A stretch of 64,000 nucleotides of DNA from the NCBI GenBank assembly GCA_027013295.1, contig JALUXP010000058.1, positions 1 to 64,000 of the forward strand, given 5' to 3'. The stretch comes from Sulfurimonas sp. (GTDB lineage: Bacteria > Campylobacterota > Campylobacteria > Campylobacterales > Sulfurimonadaceae). The notes below the pieces were generated by a model, which searched no databases, was not told where the DNA came from, and worked only from the letters and a program-made list of their open reading frames with translations. The first letter of the stretch is position 1; each line of letters starts with the position of its first letter. A program made the translations under genes and the position numbers. Of this stretch, positions 50,148 to 59,932 are shown piece after piece.

Positions 50148-50774
50148 ATGGCAAGATATAGAGGTCCAGTAGAGAAAATCGAAAGAAGATTCGGTGTAAG
50201 TCTTAACCTTAAAGGTGAGCGTCGTTTAGCAGGAAAATCTGCATTAGAAAAAAGACCTTATGGTCCTGGTCAACATGGTCAGCGTCGTAAGAAAGTTTCT
50301 GAGTATGGTTTGCAACTTAACGAAAAACAAAAAGCAAAATTTATGTATGGTGTTTCTGAAAAACAATTCCGTGCACTGTTTGTTGAAGCAAAGCGTAGAG
50401 AAGGAAATACAGGTACAAACCTTATTACACTTATTGAGCAAAGACTTGACAATGTAGTTTACAGAATGGGATTTGCATCTACTCGTAGATTTGCTCGTCA
50501 ACTTGTAACTCATGGTCATTTTTTAGTAGATGGTAAAAAACTAGATATCCCTTCTTACCGTGTTAAACCCGGTCAAAAAGTGGAAGTAAAAGAAAAATCA
50601 AAAACTAATGCGCAGATCGTTCGTGCTATGGAGTTAACAGCACAAACTGGTTTATCTCCATGGGTAGACATCGATGCAGAGAAAGTTTACGGTATCTTTA
50701 CTCGTTTACCAGAGCGTGAAGAGATTGTTATACCTGTTGAAGAGCGTTTAATCGTTGAACTTTACTCGAAATAA
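50148..50774 (+). CDS. rpsD: 30S ribosomal protein S4
   Basis: [44 protein letters not shown]. Confidence 0.97.
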   Translation: MARYRGPVEKIERRFGVSLNLKGERRLAGKSALEKRPYGPGQHGQRRKKVSEYGLQLNEKQKAKFMYGVSEKQFRALFVEAKRREGNTGTNLITLIEQRLDNVVYRMGFASTRRFARQLVTHGHFLVDGKKLDIPSYRVKPGQKVEVKEKSKTNAQIVRAMELTAQTGLSPWVDIDAEKVYGIFTRLPEREEIVIPVEERLIVELYSK

Positions 50775-50793
50775 AAAATAAAAAGGCGTATGT

Positions 50794-51786
50794 ATGAAAA
50801 AAATTAAAACTACTCCACTTGCTCCACAACAGTTTGAGGTAGAGCAGATTAGTGAGAATGAAGCTAATATAATGGCATATCCATTTGAAACTGGATATGC
50901 GATATCTTTAGCACATCCTCTTCGCCGTTTTTTATTAAGTTCTTCTGTAGGGTACGCTCCAATCGCAATCAAAATCGAGGGTGCTAAACACGAGTTCGAC
51001 TCTGTGCGTGGTATGCTTGAAGATATTTCAGACTTTATCCTCAATCTTAAAGAGATCCGATTTAAGTTAAATGGTGAAGCTCAAGAGGCACAGATCAATT
51101 ATAGCTTTGCAGGTCCTTGTGAAGTGAAAGGGTCTGATTTGACAAATGATGAAGTTGAAGTTGTAACTCCTGAAGCTGTTCTTGCAACACTTAACGAAGA
51201 CTCAACTCTTAACTTCACTATCAAGATAGCTCAAGGGATAGGGTATGTTCCTAGTGAAGATACTCATGATGAGTTAGAAGATGGTTATATCGCTTTAGAT
51301 GCATTCTTTACTCCTGTTCGTAGTGCTACTTACAAGATAGAAAATGTACTCGTTGAAGACAACCCCAATTTTGAGAGAGTTGTGTTAAATATTAAAACTG
51401 ATGGTCAGATTTCACCAGTCGATGCATTTAGAAACTCTTTAGAAGTTATGTATGCACAACTTGCTGTATTTAACTCTGAGATAAGTGTAAAAGCTCCAAC
51501 TACGATAGAAAGAGTTGAAGAATCTCCAGACTTGAAAAAACTTATAACAAATATTGATTCTTTAGGACTCAGTGCTAGAAGTTTCAACTGTCTTGATCGT
51601 TCAGCTATCACTCTTATTGGTGAAATCGTACTGATGAGTGTTAATGATCTTAAAAATGTTAAAAACCTTGGCAAAAAATCTTATGATGAGATTGTTGAGA
51701 AGGTTCAAGAGTTTGGTTACGAAGTTGGTGCTGACTTAGCAGATGATGTAGTAAACGCTCTAAAAAAACAAATAGAAGCTAAATAA
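50794..51786 (+). CDS. rpoA: RNA polymerase alpha subunit
   Basis: [39 protein letters not shown]; alpha-[15 protein letters not shown]. Confidence 0.96.
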   Translation: MKKIKTTPLAPQQFEVEQISENEANIMAYPFETGYAISLAHPLRRFLLSSSVGYAPIAIKIEGAKHEFDSVRGMLEDISDFILNLKEIRFKLNGEAQEAQINYSFAGPCEVKGSDLTNDEVEVVTPEAVLATLNEDSTLNFTIKIAQGIGYVPSEDTHDELEDGYIALDAFFTPVRSATYKIENVLVEDNPNFERVVLNIKTDGQISPVDAFRNSLEVMYAQLAVFNSEISVKAPTTIERVEESPDLKKLITNIDSLGLSARSFNCLDRSAITLIGEIVLMSVNDLKNVKNLGKKSYDEIVEKVQEFGYEVGADLADDVVNALKKQIEAK

Positions 51787-51795
51787 GGAATAAAC

Positions 51796-52146
51796 ATGAG
51801 ACATCGTCATGGATACCGAAAACTAGGTCGTACAAGCTCACACCGTGCTGCTTTACTTAAAAACCTTAGTATTTCGTTAATAGAACATGGTAAAATAGAA
51901 ACTACTGCTATTAAAGCTAAAGAGTTGCGTTCATATATTGAAAAACTTATCACGATCGCTGGTAAGAATGACTCTAACGCTCACAAATCAGTATTTGCGG
52001 CGCTTCAAAGTAAAGAAGCTACAAAAAATTTAGTAAATGATATCGCTCCTAAGTATGTTGATCGTGCAGGTGGATATACTAGAATTACTAGAACAAGAAT
52101 CCGTCGTGGTGATGCTACGACTATGGCATTTATTGAGCTAGTATAG
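51796..52146 (+). CDS. rplQ: 50S ribosomal protein L17
   Basis: [39 protein letters not shown]. Confidence 0.97.
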   Translation: MRHRHGYRKLGRTSSHRAALLKNLSISLIEHGKIETTAIKAKELRSYIEKLITIAGKNDSNAHKSVFAALQSKEATKNLVNDIAPKYVDRAGGYTRITRTRIRRGDATTMAFIELV

Positions 52147-52165
52147 TTCACAGTCATTCTCTCTA

Positions 52166-52225
52166 GTTCCCAAGTTTTACTTGGTAACTCATACTTATAT
52201 GCATTCCCAAGTAAAACTTGGGAAC
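52166..52225. repeat. Nested palindromic element after rplQ (REP/MITE-like or terminator)
   Basis: Perfect 19-bp inverted repeat GTTCCCAAGTTTTACTTGG (52166-52184) / CCAAGTAAAACTTGGGAAC (52207-52225); the right arm is itself a hairpin TTCCCAAG-TAAAA-CTTGGGAA (52204-52224). Confidence 0.8.
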
Positions 52226-52311
52226 GAGAGTGATCTCACACGCAGAGACTACACTCAATAATCTACAATCAATAAAATCAATTTTTAATTTTTAATAAGG
52301 TGAGACGCATT

Positions 52312-53439
52312 ATGGCTAAAATCGCATTTGGTACACAAAGAATCTCTGTACATAATCCACAACACATTCAAGCTTTAAAAGAGGCTATTGGCTCTGGTAT
52401 AGATATGATTGACACATCATGCACATACCTTAATGGTGATGCACATCGTGCAATTGCATTAGCTTTTAGAGAGTTTGATGAAGATGTTTGTAATGAAATA
52501 GAGATAGTGAGTAAATTTGATATTGTAAATTCCAATGCTTTAGAGAGTGTGGAGCAGGCTTTAAAAGATCTAGAACTTAAGAAAATTGACTGTTTTATGA
52601 TAGAAAATTTAGAAATGCTTATATTAAAACTTATAAAAGATGAGGTAGAGCAAGATGAAAAGCTAGATGAGATCAATCGTGTTATCTATGATGCCTTTTT
52701 AGATTTAGAAAACTTAGTCTATAGCGGAAAAATACTCTCTTATGGGATATCTGCTGAGAACTTTTCACAACCACACAACTCAGAACAATTCATCCCTTAT
52801 GAAGATTTAATCACCTTAGCTCAAAGTGCTGCACAAGAACTTAAAAATGACAATCACTCATTGACCACTATAGAACTTCCCATCAATATACTAGAAGTTG
52901 AGGGACTTAAATGTGCAGCATGGGCAAAGAAAAATGCCTTGAGAGTAATCTCCAATAGACCCTTGAATGCACTCTATAATAATCAAATGTATAGATTGGC
53001 AGAGTATAGTGAGTCTCATCAATATTATCATCATCTTAATGAGATGTTAGAACTCACTGACAATGATGCACTTCGAGGTCTATACAATCTATTTGAAGAG
53101 TTAGATGATGTAAAACATAAATTTGGTTGGATTGGCGATTGGGAGAACTTCCTATATACTCAAGCTTTGCCACATATGAAAAAATCATTGGAAGTTGTGG
53201 ATGAGAATAATCGTGAGACTATGTTAAATTTTATAGAACTTTTTTTAGCAGAGTATCAACAGATGGTGAAATATGAATGTTGCCTAAAAACAAAAGAAAC
53301 ACTCAAAGAGTTTTTGAGTATTTGTCATGAAGCAATAGAAGTTTGTGCCATAGGCTTTTTACATGAGTGTCAAGATATAGATTATATTGCTGTTGGTATG
53401 AGAAAATCAATTTATGTTCATGAGATAATGGGAATATGA
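52312..53439 (+). CDS. Aldo/keto reductase family protein
   Basis: ALKEAIGSGIDMIDTSCTY, ALKDLELKKIDCFMIEN, GKILSYGISAENF; start at ATG preceded by AAGGTGAG. Confidence 0.78.
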   Translation: MAKIAFGTQRISVHNPQHIQALKEAIGSGIDMIDTSCTYLNGDAHRAIALAFREFDEDVCNEIEIVSKFDIVNSNALESVEQALKDLELKKIDCFMIENLEMLILKLIKDEVEQDEKLDEINRVIYDAFLDLENLVYSGKILSYGISAENFSQPHNSEQFIPYEDLITLAQSAAQELKNDNHSLTTIELPINILEVEGLKCAAWAKKNALRVISNRPLNALYNNQMYRLAEYSESHQYYHHLNEMLELTDNDALRGLYNLFEELDDVKHKFGWIGDWENFLYTQALPHMKKSLEVVDENNRETMLNFIELFLAEYQQMVKYECCLKTKETLKEFLSICHEAIEVCAIGFLHECQDIDYIAVGMRKSIYVHEIMGI

Positions 53440-53471
53440 TATAATACTTTTATCTTAATAAAGGTTTAGGA

Positions 53472-54605
53472 ATGAATTCATTATTTTTGCGTATGCGACT
53501 CGTTCATTGGATAGGGATAGTTTTACTTGTATTAAATGCTTTAGTCTTAACTGAGAATCTACTTTCTATAGTTGTTCAACTTGTTATAGCAGTGGTTATT
53601 ATTGTACATGATATAGATGAAAAGGTAAACGGGGTAGATGCTGCTAAAAATATTATCGCATCTCTAACTAACTTTCATTCTGGTAATAAAATAGATATGA
53701 ACTTGAGGTTTTCAAGTGAATATAAACAGATGATAGAGCTCATCAATAACTTTACAGACAAGATTAGCGAAGCTACAGAGCTTTCATCTTCTACAGATAA
53801 GATAAACAGCAGTATGCGTTTACTAGATGAATCAATGGCTACATTAGAAAATAATTATGAATCTACTAGCAACTTAAGCGATCATCTCTCCGATAAGCTG
53901 AGTGTTATTGCCCATGAATCAGATGCCAATTTAGAATTTTCAGCTATAGTATTGGACTCTTTGGACAATGCAATAAAAAAGATTAATGAATCTGTTGAGA
54001 AGATGGGTACGCTTGAGATGCGTATTGTTGAGACCAACGAAGCAGAAATCCTTTTAAGTGAAAACCTTAAAGCATTAACAGTGAATGCTGAAGATATAAA
54101 AAACATCCTTACAATCATTTCAGATATATCAGATAAGACAAATTTACTTGCACTCAATGCCGCCATAGAAGCTGCTCGTGCAGGTGAACATGGAAGAGGT
54201 TTTGCTGTAGTTGCTGATGAGGTGAGAAAACTTGCGGAAAATACGCAACATTCGCTCTCAGAGATCAATGCAAGTGTCAATGTTATAGTACAAAGCATCT
54301 CTGAAGCGAGTGAGAGTGTAGATAAAAATACACAAACCTCTCATGACTTGGTAAGTATCTCTGAAATATTGCAAGATAGTCTTAAAGATGCAAATACTTT
54401 ACTTTCTGATACTTATGAGCAAAGCGTAGCAGATACGGAAAACTCCCAACTTATCAAAGATGAAGCCCATGCATCTAAAGAGTTAACAGTAGAACAAATT
54501 TCAAAAATGAAAACTACAGGTGCATCAGTAGAAAATATCAAAGAAAACATAGTCTTGATAAATAATACAACAAATGAATTAGTGCAACGCATATCTCAAC
54601 TCTAG
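53472..54605 (+). CDS. Methyl-accepting chemotaxis-like protein without a periplasmic sensor domain
   Basis: Signalling hairpin [40 protein letters not shown]-terminal TM hairpin only. Confidence 0.92.
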   Translation: MNSLFLRMRLVHWIGIVLLVLNALVLTENLLSIVVQLVIAVVIIVHDIDEKVNGVDAAKNIIASLTNFHSGNKIDMNLRFSSEYKQMIELINNFTDKISEATELSSSTDKINSSMRLLDESMATLENNYESTSNLSDHLSDKLSVIAHESDANLEFSAIVLDSLDNAIKKINESVEKMGTLEMRIVETNEAEILLSENLKALTVNAEDIKNILTIISDISDKTNLLALNAAIEAARAGEHGRGFAVVADEVRKLAENTQHSLSEINASVNVIVQSISEASESVDKNTQTSHDLVSISEILQDSLKDANTLLSDTYEQSVADTENSQLIKDEAHASKELTVEQISKMKTTGASVENIKENIVLINNTTNELVQRISQL

Positions 54606-54613
54606 GATAGTTT

Positions 54614-55816
54614 ATGTCAAATGCTCGTAAAAGTATTATCGTTATCGGTGGGGGATATGCTGGTCTTCAGGCTATTGAAGAGTTAGCAAAAAATTCTACG
54701 CATCAGATAAAACTTTTCGATAAAAATCCTTATCATTATATGCAAACAGATGTTTATGATCTCATTGCCAATGAGGGTGATTTCGCTGATGTGACTGTGG
54801 ACTTATGTACATATTGCACAGGGTATAATGAAAATGTTAGCTTCGTAAAAGAGGAAGTTACAAAGATTGACTTTATCCGTAAAGAAGTTATCACTGATGC
54901 ACAACGATATAGCTATGATTACATCATTGTCGGGGTAGGTGCAAGAACAAAATTTTATTCTAATGTAAAAGGACTCAAAGAGTACGGTTACGGTATCAAG
55001 GCACTCCATCGTGCAATGTACTTTAAGCAAAAATTTGAGATGAGTTTGTTTAAAAAGCTAGATGAGGGCGGACGATATTGTTATCCTTTGACTATTGTTG
55101 TAGCTGGTGGAGGTCTTAGTGGTGTTGAGATTGCAGCTCAGATGGCATCTTTTGCAAAAGCTTTTTATGAAGACAATCATTTTATCTGTAGAAAACTCAA
55201 TATTGTGTTAGTAAATTCTGGAGATGAAATACTTAAAGGCGTTGACCCTAAGCTTGTCCGCCAATCTCAAAAGCGTCTCGATGCTCTTGGAGTCATTACA
55301 AAAACAAATCAAAAAGTTGTTGAGTTAAGTGAGCAAAGAGTTGTTCTTAGTAGTGGTGAAGTGATAGAGATGGATTATATGATATTTGCAGGTGGAGTTG
55401 AGCCAAATGGGCTTATCTTTGATCTTGATATAAAGAAAACAAAATATGGCTATATTGAGGTAGATGAATATTTGAGATCTACTGAGTTTGAAGATGTTTT
55501 TGCCATAGGTGACTGTGCTACAATATACCATGAAGGAAAGGCAATTGCCCCAACAGCAGATGTAGCTGAACAGATGGGGATACTCGCTGCTAAAAATATC
55601 AATGCACTTTGTATCCAAAAAAAGATGAAAAAACATGAGATAAAATCTCGGGGAATACTTATTGCACTTGGTAGAGGATATGCAGTGGCAAAGTTATTTG
55701 GTATAAATATTAAAGGCTATAGTGCATATCTATTGAAGAAATTAGTTGAAAAAGTTTATGCTTATAAACTTGAGAAGCGTTCAAAAGTAGGATGTCAAAA
55801 GATTTTTAATGACTAA
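54614..55816 (+). CDS. NAD(P)/FAD-dependent oxidoreductase (NDH-2-like)
   Basis: IIVIGGGYAGLQAIEEL, VVAGGGLSGVEIAAQM, DVFAIGDCA. Confidence 0.9.
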   Translation: MSNARKSIIVIGGGYAGLQAIEELAKNSTHQIKLFDKNPYHYMQTDVYDLIANEGDFADVTVDLCTYCTGYNENVSFVKEEVTKIDFIRKEVITDAQRYSYDYIIVGVGARTKFYSNVKGLKEYGYGIKALHRAMYFKQKFEMSLFKKLDEGGRYCYPLTIVVAGGGLSGVEIAAQMASFAKAFYEDNHFICRKLNIVLVNSGDEILKGVDPKLVRQSQKRLDALGVITKTNQKVVELSEQRVVLSSGEVIEMDYMIFAGGVEPNGLIFDLDIKKTKYGYIEVDEYLRSTEFEDVFAIGDCATIYHEGKAIAPTADVAEQMGILAAKNINALCIQKKMKKHEIKSRGILIALGRGYAVAKLFGINIKGYSAYLLKKLVEKVYAYKLEKRSKVGCQKIFND

Positions 55817-55832
55817 TAGGTTATAATCTTTT

Positions 55833-56477
55833 ATGAATTTATTACAAGCAACAAACATATCTCACAAATTTGATTATGAACTGTTTCATGATATATCTTT
55901 AGAGTTAAACGAGGGTGAATCTATAGCGATAATTGGACTGAGTGGTAGTGGTAAATCAACTCTTCTTCATATTCTTTCAAGTTTATTAAAACCAGATGAT
56001 GGTAAAGTTTCTCTTTTTGGTGAGGATATAGCTTCTATGAGTTCCAAACGCTTAGCATCCATCAAAAGAGATGAATTGGGTCTTGTTTTTCAACAGCATT
56101 ATCTGTTTCGTGGTTTTACAGCTAAAGAAAACCTAGAAGTCTCGGCGATGCTTGCAAAAGAGAGCATAGATGATGATTTACTGCATCGTTTAAACATCTA
56201 CGAAACAAAAGAGCAAAAAGTAACAGAACTCTCAGGTGGGCAACAACAGCGTGTTTCTATTGCAAGGGTTTTAACAAAAAAACCTCGCATACTTTTTGTT
56301 GATGAGCCCACAGGAAATTTAGATAATATCACATCAAATGAGGTTAAGAAAATATTTTTTCAGTATATCAGCAAGCATAATGCAGGTATGATTTTAGTTA
56401 CACATAATGAAGAATTTGCAATGGATTGTGACAAGGTGTATAGACTAGAAGATAAAGAACTTAAAAAAATAAAATAA
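55833..56477 (+). CDS. ABC transporter ATP-binding protein (LolD-like)
   Basis: IGLSGSGKSTLLHILSSL, LSGGQQQRVSIARVL, ILFVDEPTGNLD. Confidence 0.92.
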   Translation: MNLLQATNISHKFDYELFHDISLELNEGESIAIIGLSGSGKSTLLHILSSLLKPDDGKVSLFGEDIASMSSKRLASIKRDELGLVFQQHYLFRGFTAKENLEVSAMLAKESIDDDLLHRLNIYETKEQKVTELSGGQQQRVSIARVLTKKPRILFVDEPTGNLDNITSNEVKKIFFQYISKHNAGMILVTHNEEFAMDCDKVYRLEDKELKKIK

Positions 56478-56490
56478 TGGAAAAAGAGCA

Positions 56491-57255
56491 ATGAGCTGGG
56501 CTTCATTATTTACAGAATCCCATGTGGTGGGTTTTATCCTCCTTTTTTCTCGTTTTGGGGCACTTTTTATGGCTACCCCTATATTTTCACATAAGGCTAT
56601 TCCTCATAGTGTTAAAGCAGCAATGGCATTTTTCTTTACCATAGTGTTTTATTCCTCTATGCCCCCCTTACAAATAGAGATAACCATCCCCAGCATCATT
56701 TTGGCTATACTGAGTGAACTCTTTTTTGGTTTGGCAATAGGAGTAGTTTTGCTCGTCTCTTTCAATGTGATCACCTTTGCAGGGGGACTTATCTCTTTTA
56801 TGATGGGTTTTTCTATGGCAAGTGCTATCGACCCTCAATCTGGCGTGAGTATGCCTATTATCTCACAATTCCTATCTTTAATGGCTCTGATGATTTTGTT
56901 CTCTATAGATATGCATCATTGGATTTTACTGTATATCAATGATTCTTTAGCTTCCATACCTTTAGGTGGATTTTTAATGAAACCAAAACTTTTTGACTAT
57001 ATTGTCTATGCTAGTTCAAAGATGTTTGTCGTTGGTTTCATGATAGCTTTCCCTATCATAGCACTCACTTGGCTCTCAGATGTAATCTTTGGGATGCTTA
57101 TGAAAACAATGCCACAATTTAATCTCCTTGTTATTGGGTTTCCTATTAAAATAATGGTAGGTTTTGTTGTCCTTATAGCAACCTTTAGTGCAAGTATGCT
57201 TATCTTAAAAGATGAGATGTTAGAAGCTTTTAATTATTTAGAGATGTTATTTTAA
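56491..57255 (+). CDS. fliR: Flagellar export apparatus protein FliR
   Basis: FSRFGALFMATPIFSHKAIPHSVKAAMAF; FMMGFSMASAIDPQSGVSMPIISQF. Confidence 0.93.
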   Translation: MSWASLFTESHVVGFILLFSRFGALFMATPIFSHKAIPHSVKAAMAFFFTIVFYSSMPPLQIEITIPSIILAILSELFFGLAIGVVLLVSFNVITFAGGLISFMMGFSMASAIDPQSGVSMPIISQFLSLMALMILFSIDMHHWILLYINDSLASIPLGGFLMKPKLFDYIVYASSKMFVVGFMIAFPIIALTWLSDVIFGMLMKTMPQFNLLVIGFPIKIMVGFVVLIATFSASMLILKDEMLEAFNYLEMLF

Positions 57256-57301
57256 TTTTTTTTTTGATTTTTTTTGATACAATATAGTAAAGGATAAATA
57301 A

Positions 57302-58978
57302 GTGAAAATTCTTCTCATAAATGATAACCCAGTTGTAAACAAGTTGGTAACACTCAGTGCTCAAAAAACATCAGATGAACTTGATACTGTTGAAACGATA
57401 GAAGATATAAGTCAGAACAGCTATGACCTAGTTGTAGTTGATGATACTTTATACAGTGAAGCATTGATGCATGAACTTAAGGAAAAGATTAAATATAAAA
57501 AATCTTTATTTATTTGTTCTAAAGATGCACCGATGGTAGAAGAGTTTACACAAATACTTAAGAAACCTTTTCTGCCAACAGATCTAGTTGAGATGTTTTC
57601 TACTTTAGGTACACAAGAAGTTCAAGAGATGCAAGAGATGAATGTATCAGTTCCTGCAGAAGAATTATCAAGTGAGTCTACTGATGATATAGACTTAGAT
57701 GATAATTTTGATGAGTTAGATAGCTTAGAACCTGAAGATGATGCACAAGAGTTGAATATAGATTTAGATTTGGGTGAATTAGATGAACTTGAAGATGATG
57801 ATGTAGAAAATTTTTCATTAGAAGAGAGTGAAGATGACGAAACACTCCACGAAGTCGATACCCAATTACTTGATGACATGCTAGATGATGTAGTTGATGA
57901 AGAGACAATAGATGCTCATGAGGATCTATCTGATGTAGATGAATTAGATGATGCATTGGATGATAGTCTTGATGACTTAGATGATGACCTTGACTCAAGT
58001 TTGGCTGATTTAGATTTTGATGATGAAGAGGTTGAATCTTCTTTGGGTGAATTGGATCTTGATGACCTTGAGATGGATGAAGAGTTAGGCTCTGTTCTTG
58101 ATGAGGATGATCTCAATGAAGTAAATGAGATTATGGATGACATCAATGAAGTAAATGAAACAAGCGATGACATACTCGATGATAGTGCTGAGGTAGATGG
58201 ACTCGAAGAGTCCAAGCAATCGACAGACTCAAGTTCAGACGAACAAAAAGAAGAGATTAATCTAGATGAGTTAGTCAATGATTTGGACATAGGGGACGAA
58301 GAAGAGTTAAGTCCAGATGAGCAGATCCAAGAACTAGAATTAGAACCAGAGGAGATAAAGTCAACAAGTGACGATGAGCTTGATCTGGACGAAGCAAATG
58401 AAGTGAATGAAACAAATGCGGACATACTTGATGACAGTACTGAAGAGTCTAACCCATCGACAATTTCAGATCTTGATGCCCTAGATGACTTAGACTCAAC
58501 CTCTGCTGATGACCTTGAATTAGAACCTGATTTAGATCTTGATGATCTTGATGATCTTGAGTCAGACTCAACCCCTGATACAATGGAAAATATTGAAGAA
58601 CTTATTGAGTCTGCTGAGGAAGAACTTACCCAAGAAGACTTAGATACGGAAGTTGACCTAGATGAATACGCCGATTTAACAAGTAATGAGATCAAGTTAG
58701 CTCTCGGCGAGGAAGTAAATGAAGTAAACGCTGATATACTTGATGATAGTACTAAGGATAATGGACTCGAAGAGTCCAATCAATCAGACCTTGACGACCT
58801 TGAAGCCCTAGACATAGACTCAGACCAAAGCAACCTTCCAAAAGACACCCAGATAACCCCAGCTCATGATGGTATTCAAGCTCTGAAAAAGTTACTTATT
58901 GCTCTTGAAAATGAAGATGTTGCTGCATCTATGCAAGGTATGAAAATAAATATTAATTTTGAATTAGGAGATAAATAG
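57302..58978 (+). CDS. Receiver-like N-terminus plus very acidic repeat protein
   Basis: N-terminal MKILLINDNPVVNKLVTLSAQ...YDLVVVDDTLY...LKKPFLPTDLVEMF (CheY-like); then about 400 residues rich in D/E/L/S with NEVNE(T)..DILDDS repeats; C-terminal IQALKKLLIALENEDVAASMQGMKININFELG. Confidence 0.75.
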   Translation: MKILLINDNPVVNKLVTLSAQKTSDELDTVETIEDISQNSYDLVVVDDTLYSEALMHELKEKIKYKKSLFICSKDAPMVEEFTQILKKPFLPTDLVEMFSTLGTQEVQEMQEMNVSVPAEELSSESTDDIDLDDNFDELDSLEPEDDAQELNIDLDLGELDELEDDDVENFSLEESEDDETLHEVDTQLLDDMLDDVVDEETIDAHEDLSDVDELDDALDDSLDDLDDDLDSSLADLDFDDEEVESSLGELDLDDLEMDEELGSVLDEDDLNEVNEIMDDINEVNETSDDILDDSAEVDGLEESKQSTDSSSDEQKEEINLDELVNDLDIGDEEELSPDEQIQELELEPEEIKSTSDDELDLDEANEVNETNADILDDSTEESNPSTISDLDALDDLDSTSADDLELEPDLDLDDLDDLESDSTPDTMENIEELIESAEEELTQEDLDTEVDLDEYADLTSNEIKLALGEEVNEVNADILDDSTKDNGLEESNQSDLDDLEALDIDSDQSNLPKDTQITPAHDGIQALKKLLIALENEDVAASMQGMKININFELGDK

Positions 58979-59601
58979 TGAACTGTGATTCTGGAGCTAT
59001 TCTTGTTCTCTCTGGTCCAAGTGGAGCAGGAAAAAGTACACTTCTCAATGAAGTAATTTACGATATTGGAGAGTGTTATTTCTCCATCTCTACAACAACA
59101 AGAAAGATTCGTGAGGGTGAAACACATGGGATTCATTATCACTTTGTGAGTGAAGAGGAATTTAAGCAGGACATAGAAGATGAGATGTTTTTAGAATATG
59201 CCTATGTGCATGGAAACTATTATGGAACTTCTATCCGACCTGTAAAACGCGCTCTTAAAGCTGGTAAACTTGTTATTTTTGATATAGATGTGCAGGGGAA
59301 TGCTGTTGTGACAAATAGGCTCGGAGATATAGCTACCTCCGTATTTGTATCTCCTCCTCAGTTATCTGAGTTAAAGCACAGACTAGAAGCTAGAGGTACA
59401 GATACTCAGGATGTTATTGATAAGAGAATTGATATGGCAAAAAGAGAGATCCAAAGGATAACAGAGTATGATTATTTGATCATAAACGATAAGCTAGAAG
59501 ATGCAGCAGATGTTTTAAGAACGATTGCAGTAGCAGCTAGACTTAAAATTCCTAGAAGTGATATCAATGATTTTACTCAAAATTGGGAAGATATAGAGTA
59601 A
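58978..59601 (+). CDS. gmk: Guanylate kinase
   Basis: VLSGPSGAGKSTLLNEV, STTTRKIREGETHGIHYHFVSEEEF. Confidence 0.95.
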   Translation: MNCDSGAILVLSGPSGAGKSTLLNEVIYDIGECYFSISTTTRKIREGETHGIHYHFVSEEEFKQDIEDEMFLEYAYVHGNYYGTSIRPVKRALKAGKLVIFDIDVQGNAVVTNRLGDIATSVFVSPPQLSELKHRLEARGTDTQDVIDKRIDMAKREIQRITEYDYLIINDKLEDAADVLRTIAVAARLKIPRSDINDFTQNWEDIE

Positions 59602-59689
59602 AGTTTCTTCTTTTTGTATTGATAAGTGAATTTACAGCAAAAAAAAGCTATACTCACAAAATTTTAATTTATAAATAAGGAAATATACT

Positions 59690-59929
59690 ATGGGAATGCC
59701 TAGTGGAACAGAACTACTGATAATTTTTGGAATTATCGTATTGTTATTTGGTGCAAAGAAAATACCTGATTTGGCTAAAGGTCTTGGTAAAGGTATCAAA
59801 AACTTTAAAGCAGAGATGAAAGAAACAGATATAGATGCAGATGAGATTGTAACCCAAGCACCAAAAAAGGTTGAATCTACTGAAGAGGTAGCAGCAACTC
59901 AAACACCTAAAACTACTACACAAGCGTAG
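59690..59929 (+). CDS. tatA: Sec-independent translocase TatA/E
   Basis: [40 protein letters not shown]. Confidence 0.93.
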   Translation: MGMPSGTELLIIFGIIVLLFGAKKIPDLAKGLGKGIKNFKAEMKETDIDADEIVTQAPKKVESTEEVAATQTPKTTTQA

Positions 59930-59932
59930 GTT

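Noticed and set aside
18915-52146. Separation of infA-map-secY block from rpmJ-rpsM-...-rplQ as a novel rearrangement
   Set aside because: As far as I recall, the alpha-operon genes are also separate from the spc/S10 block in Campylobacter jejuni, so it is probably a normal lineage trait.
53882-54298. 138-aa antisense ORF in the MCP gene
   Set aside because: Mirror of the conserved MCP signalling domain; typical shadow ORF.
57678-57998. 106-aa His/Leu-rich antisense ORF
   Set aside because: Same low-complexity artifact over the acidic repeat gene.
57916-58779. 287-aa serine-rich ORF antisense to the acidic gene
   Set aside because: Artifact of GAT/GAA-rich codons read antisense (Ser-rich frame); no start context, fully overlaps a convincing CDS.
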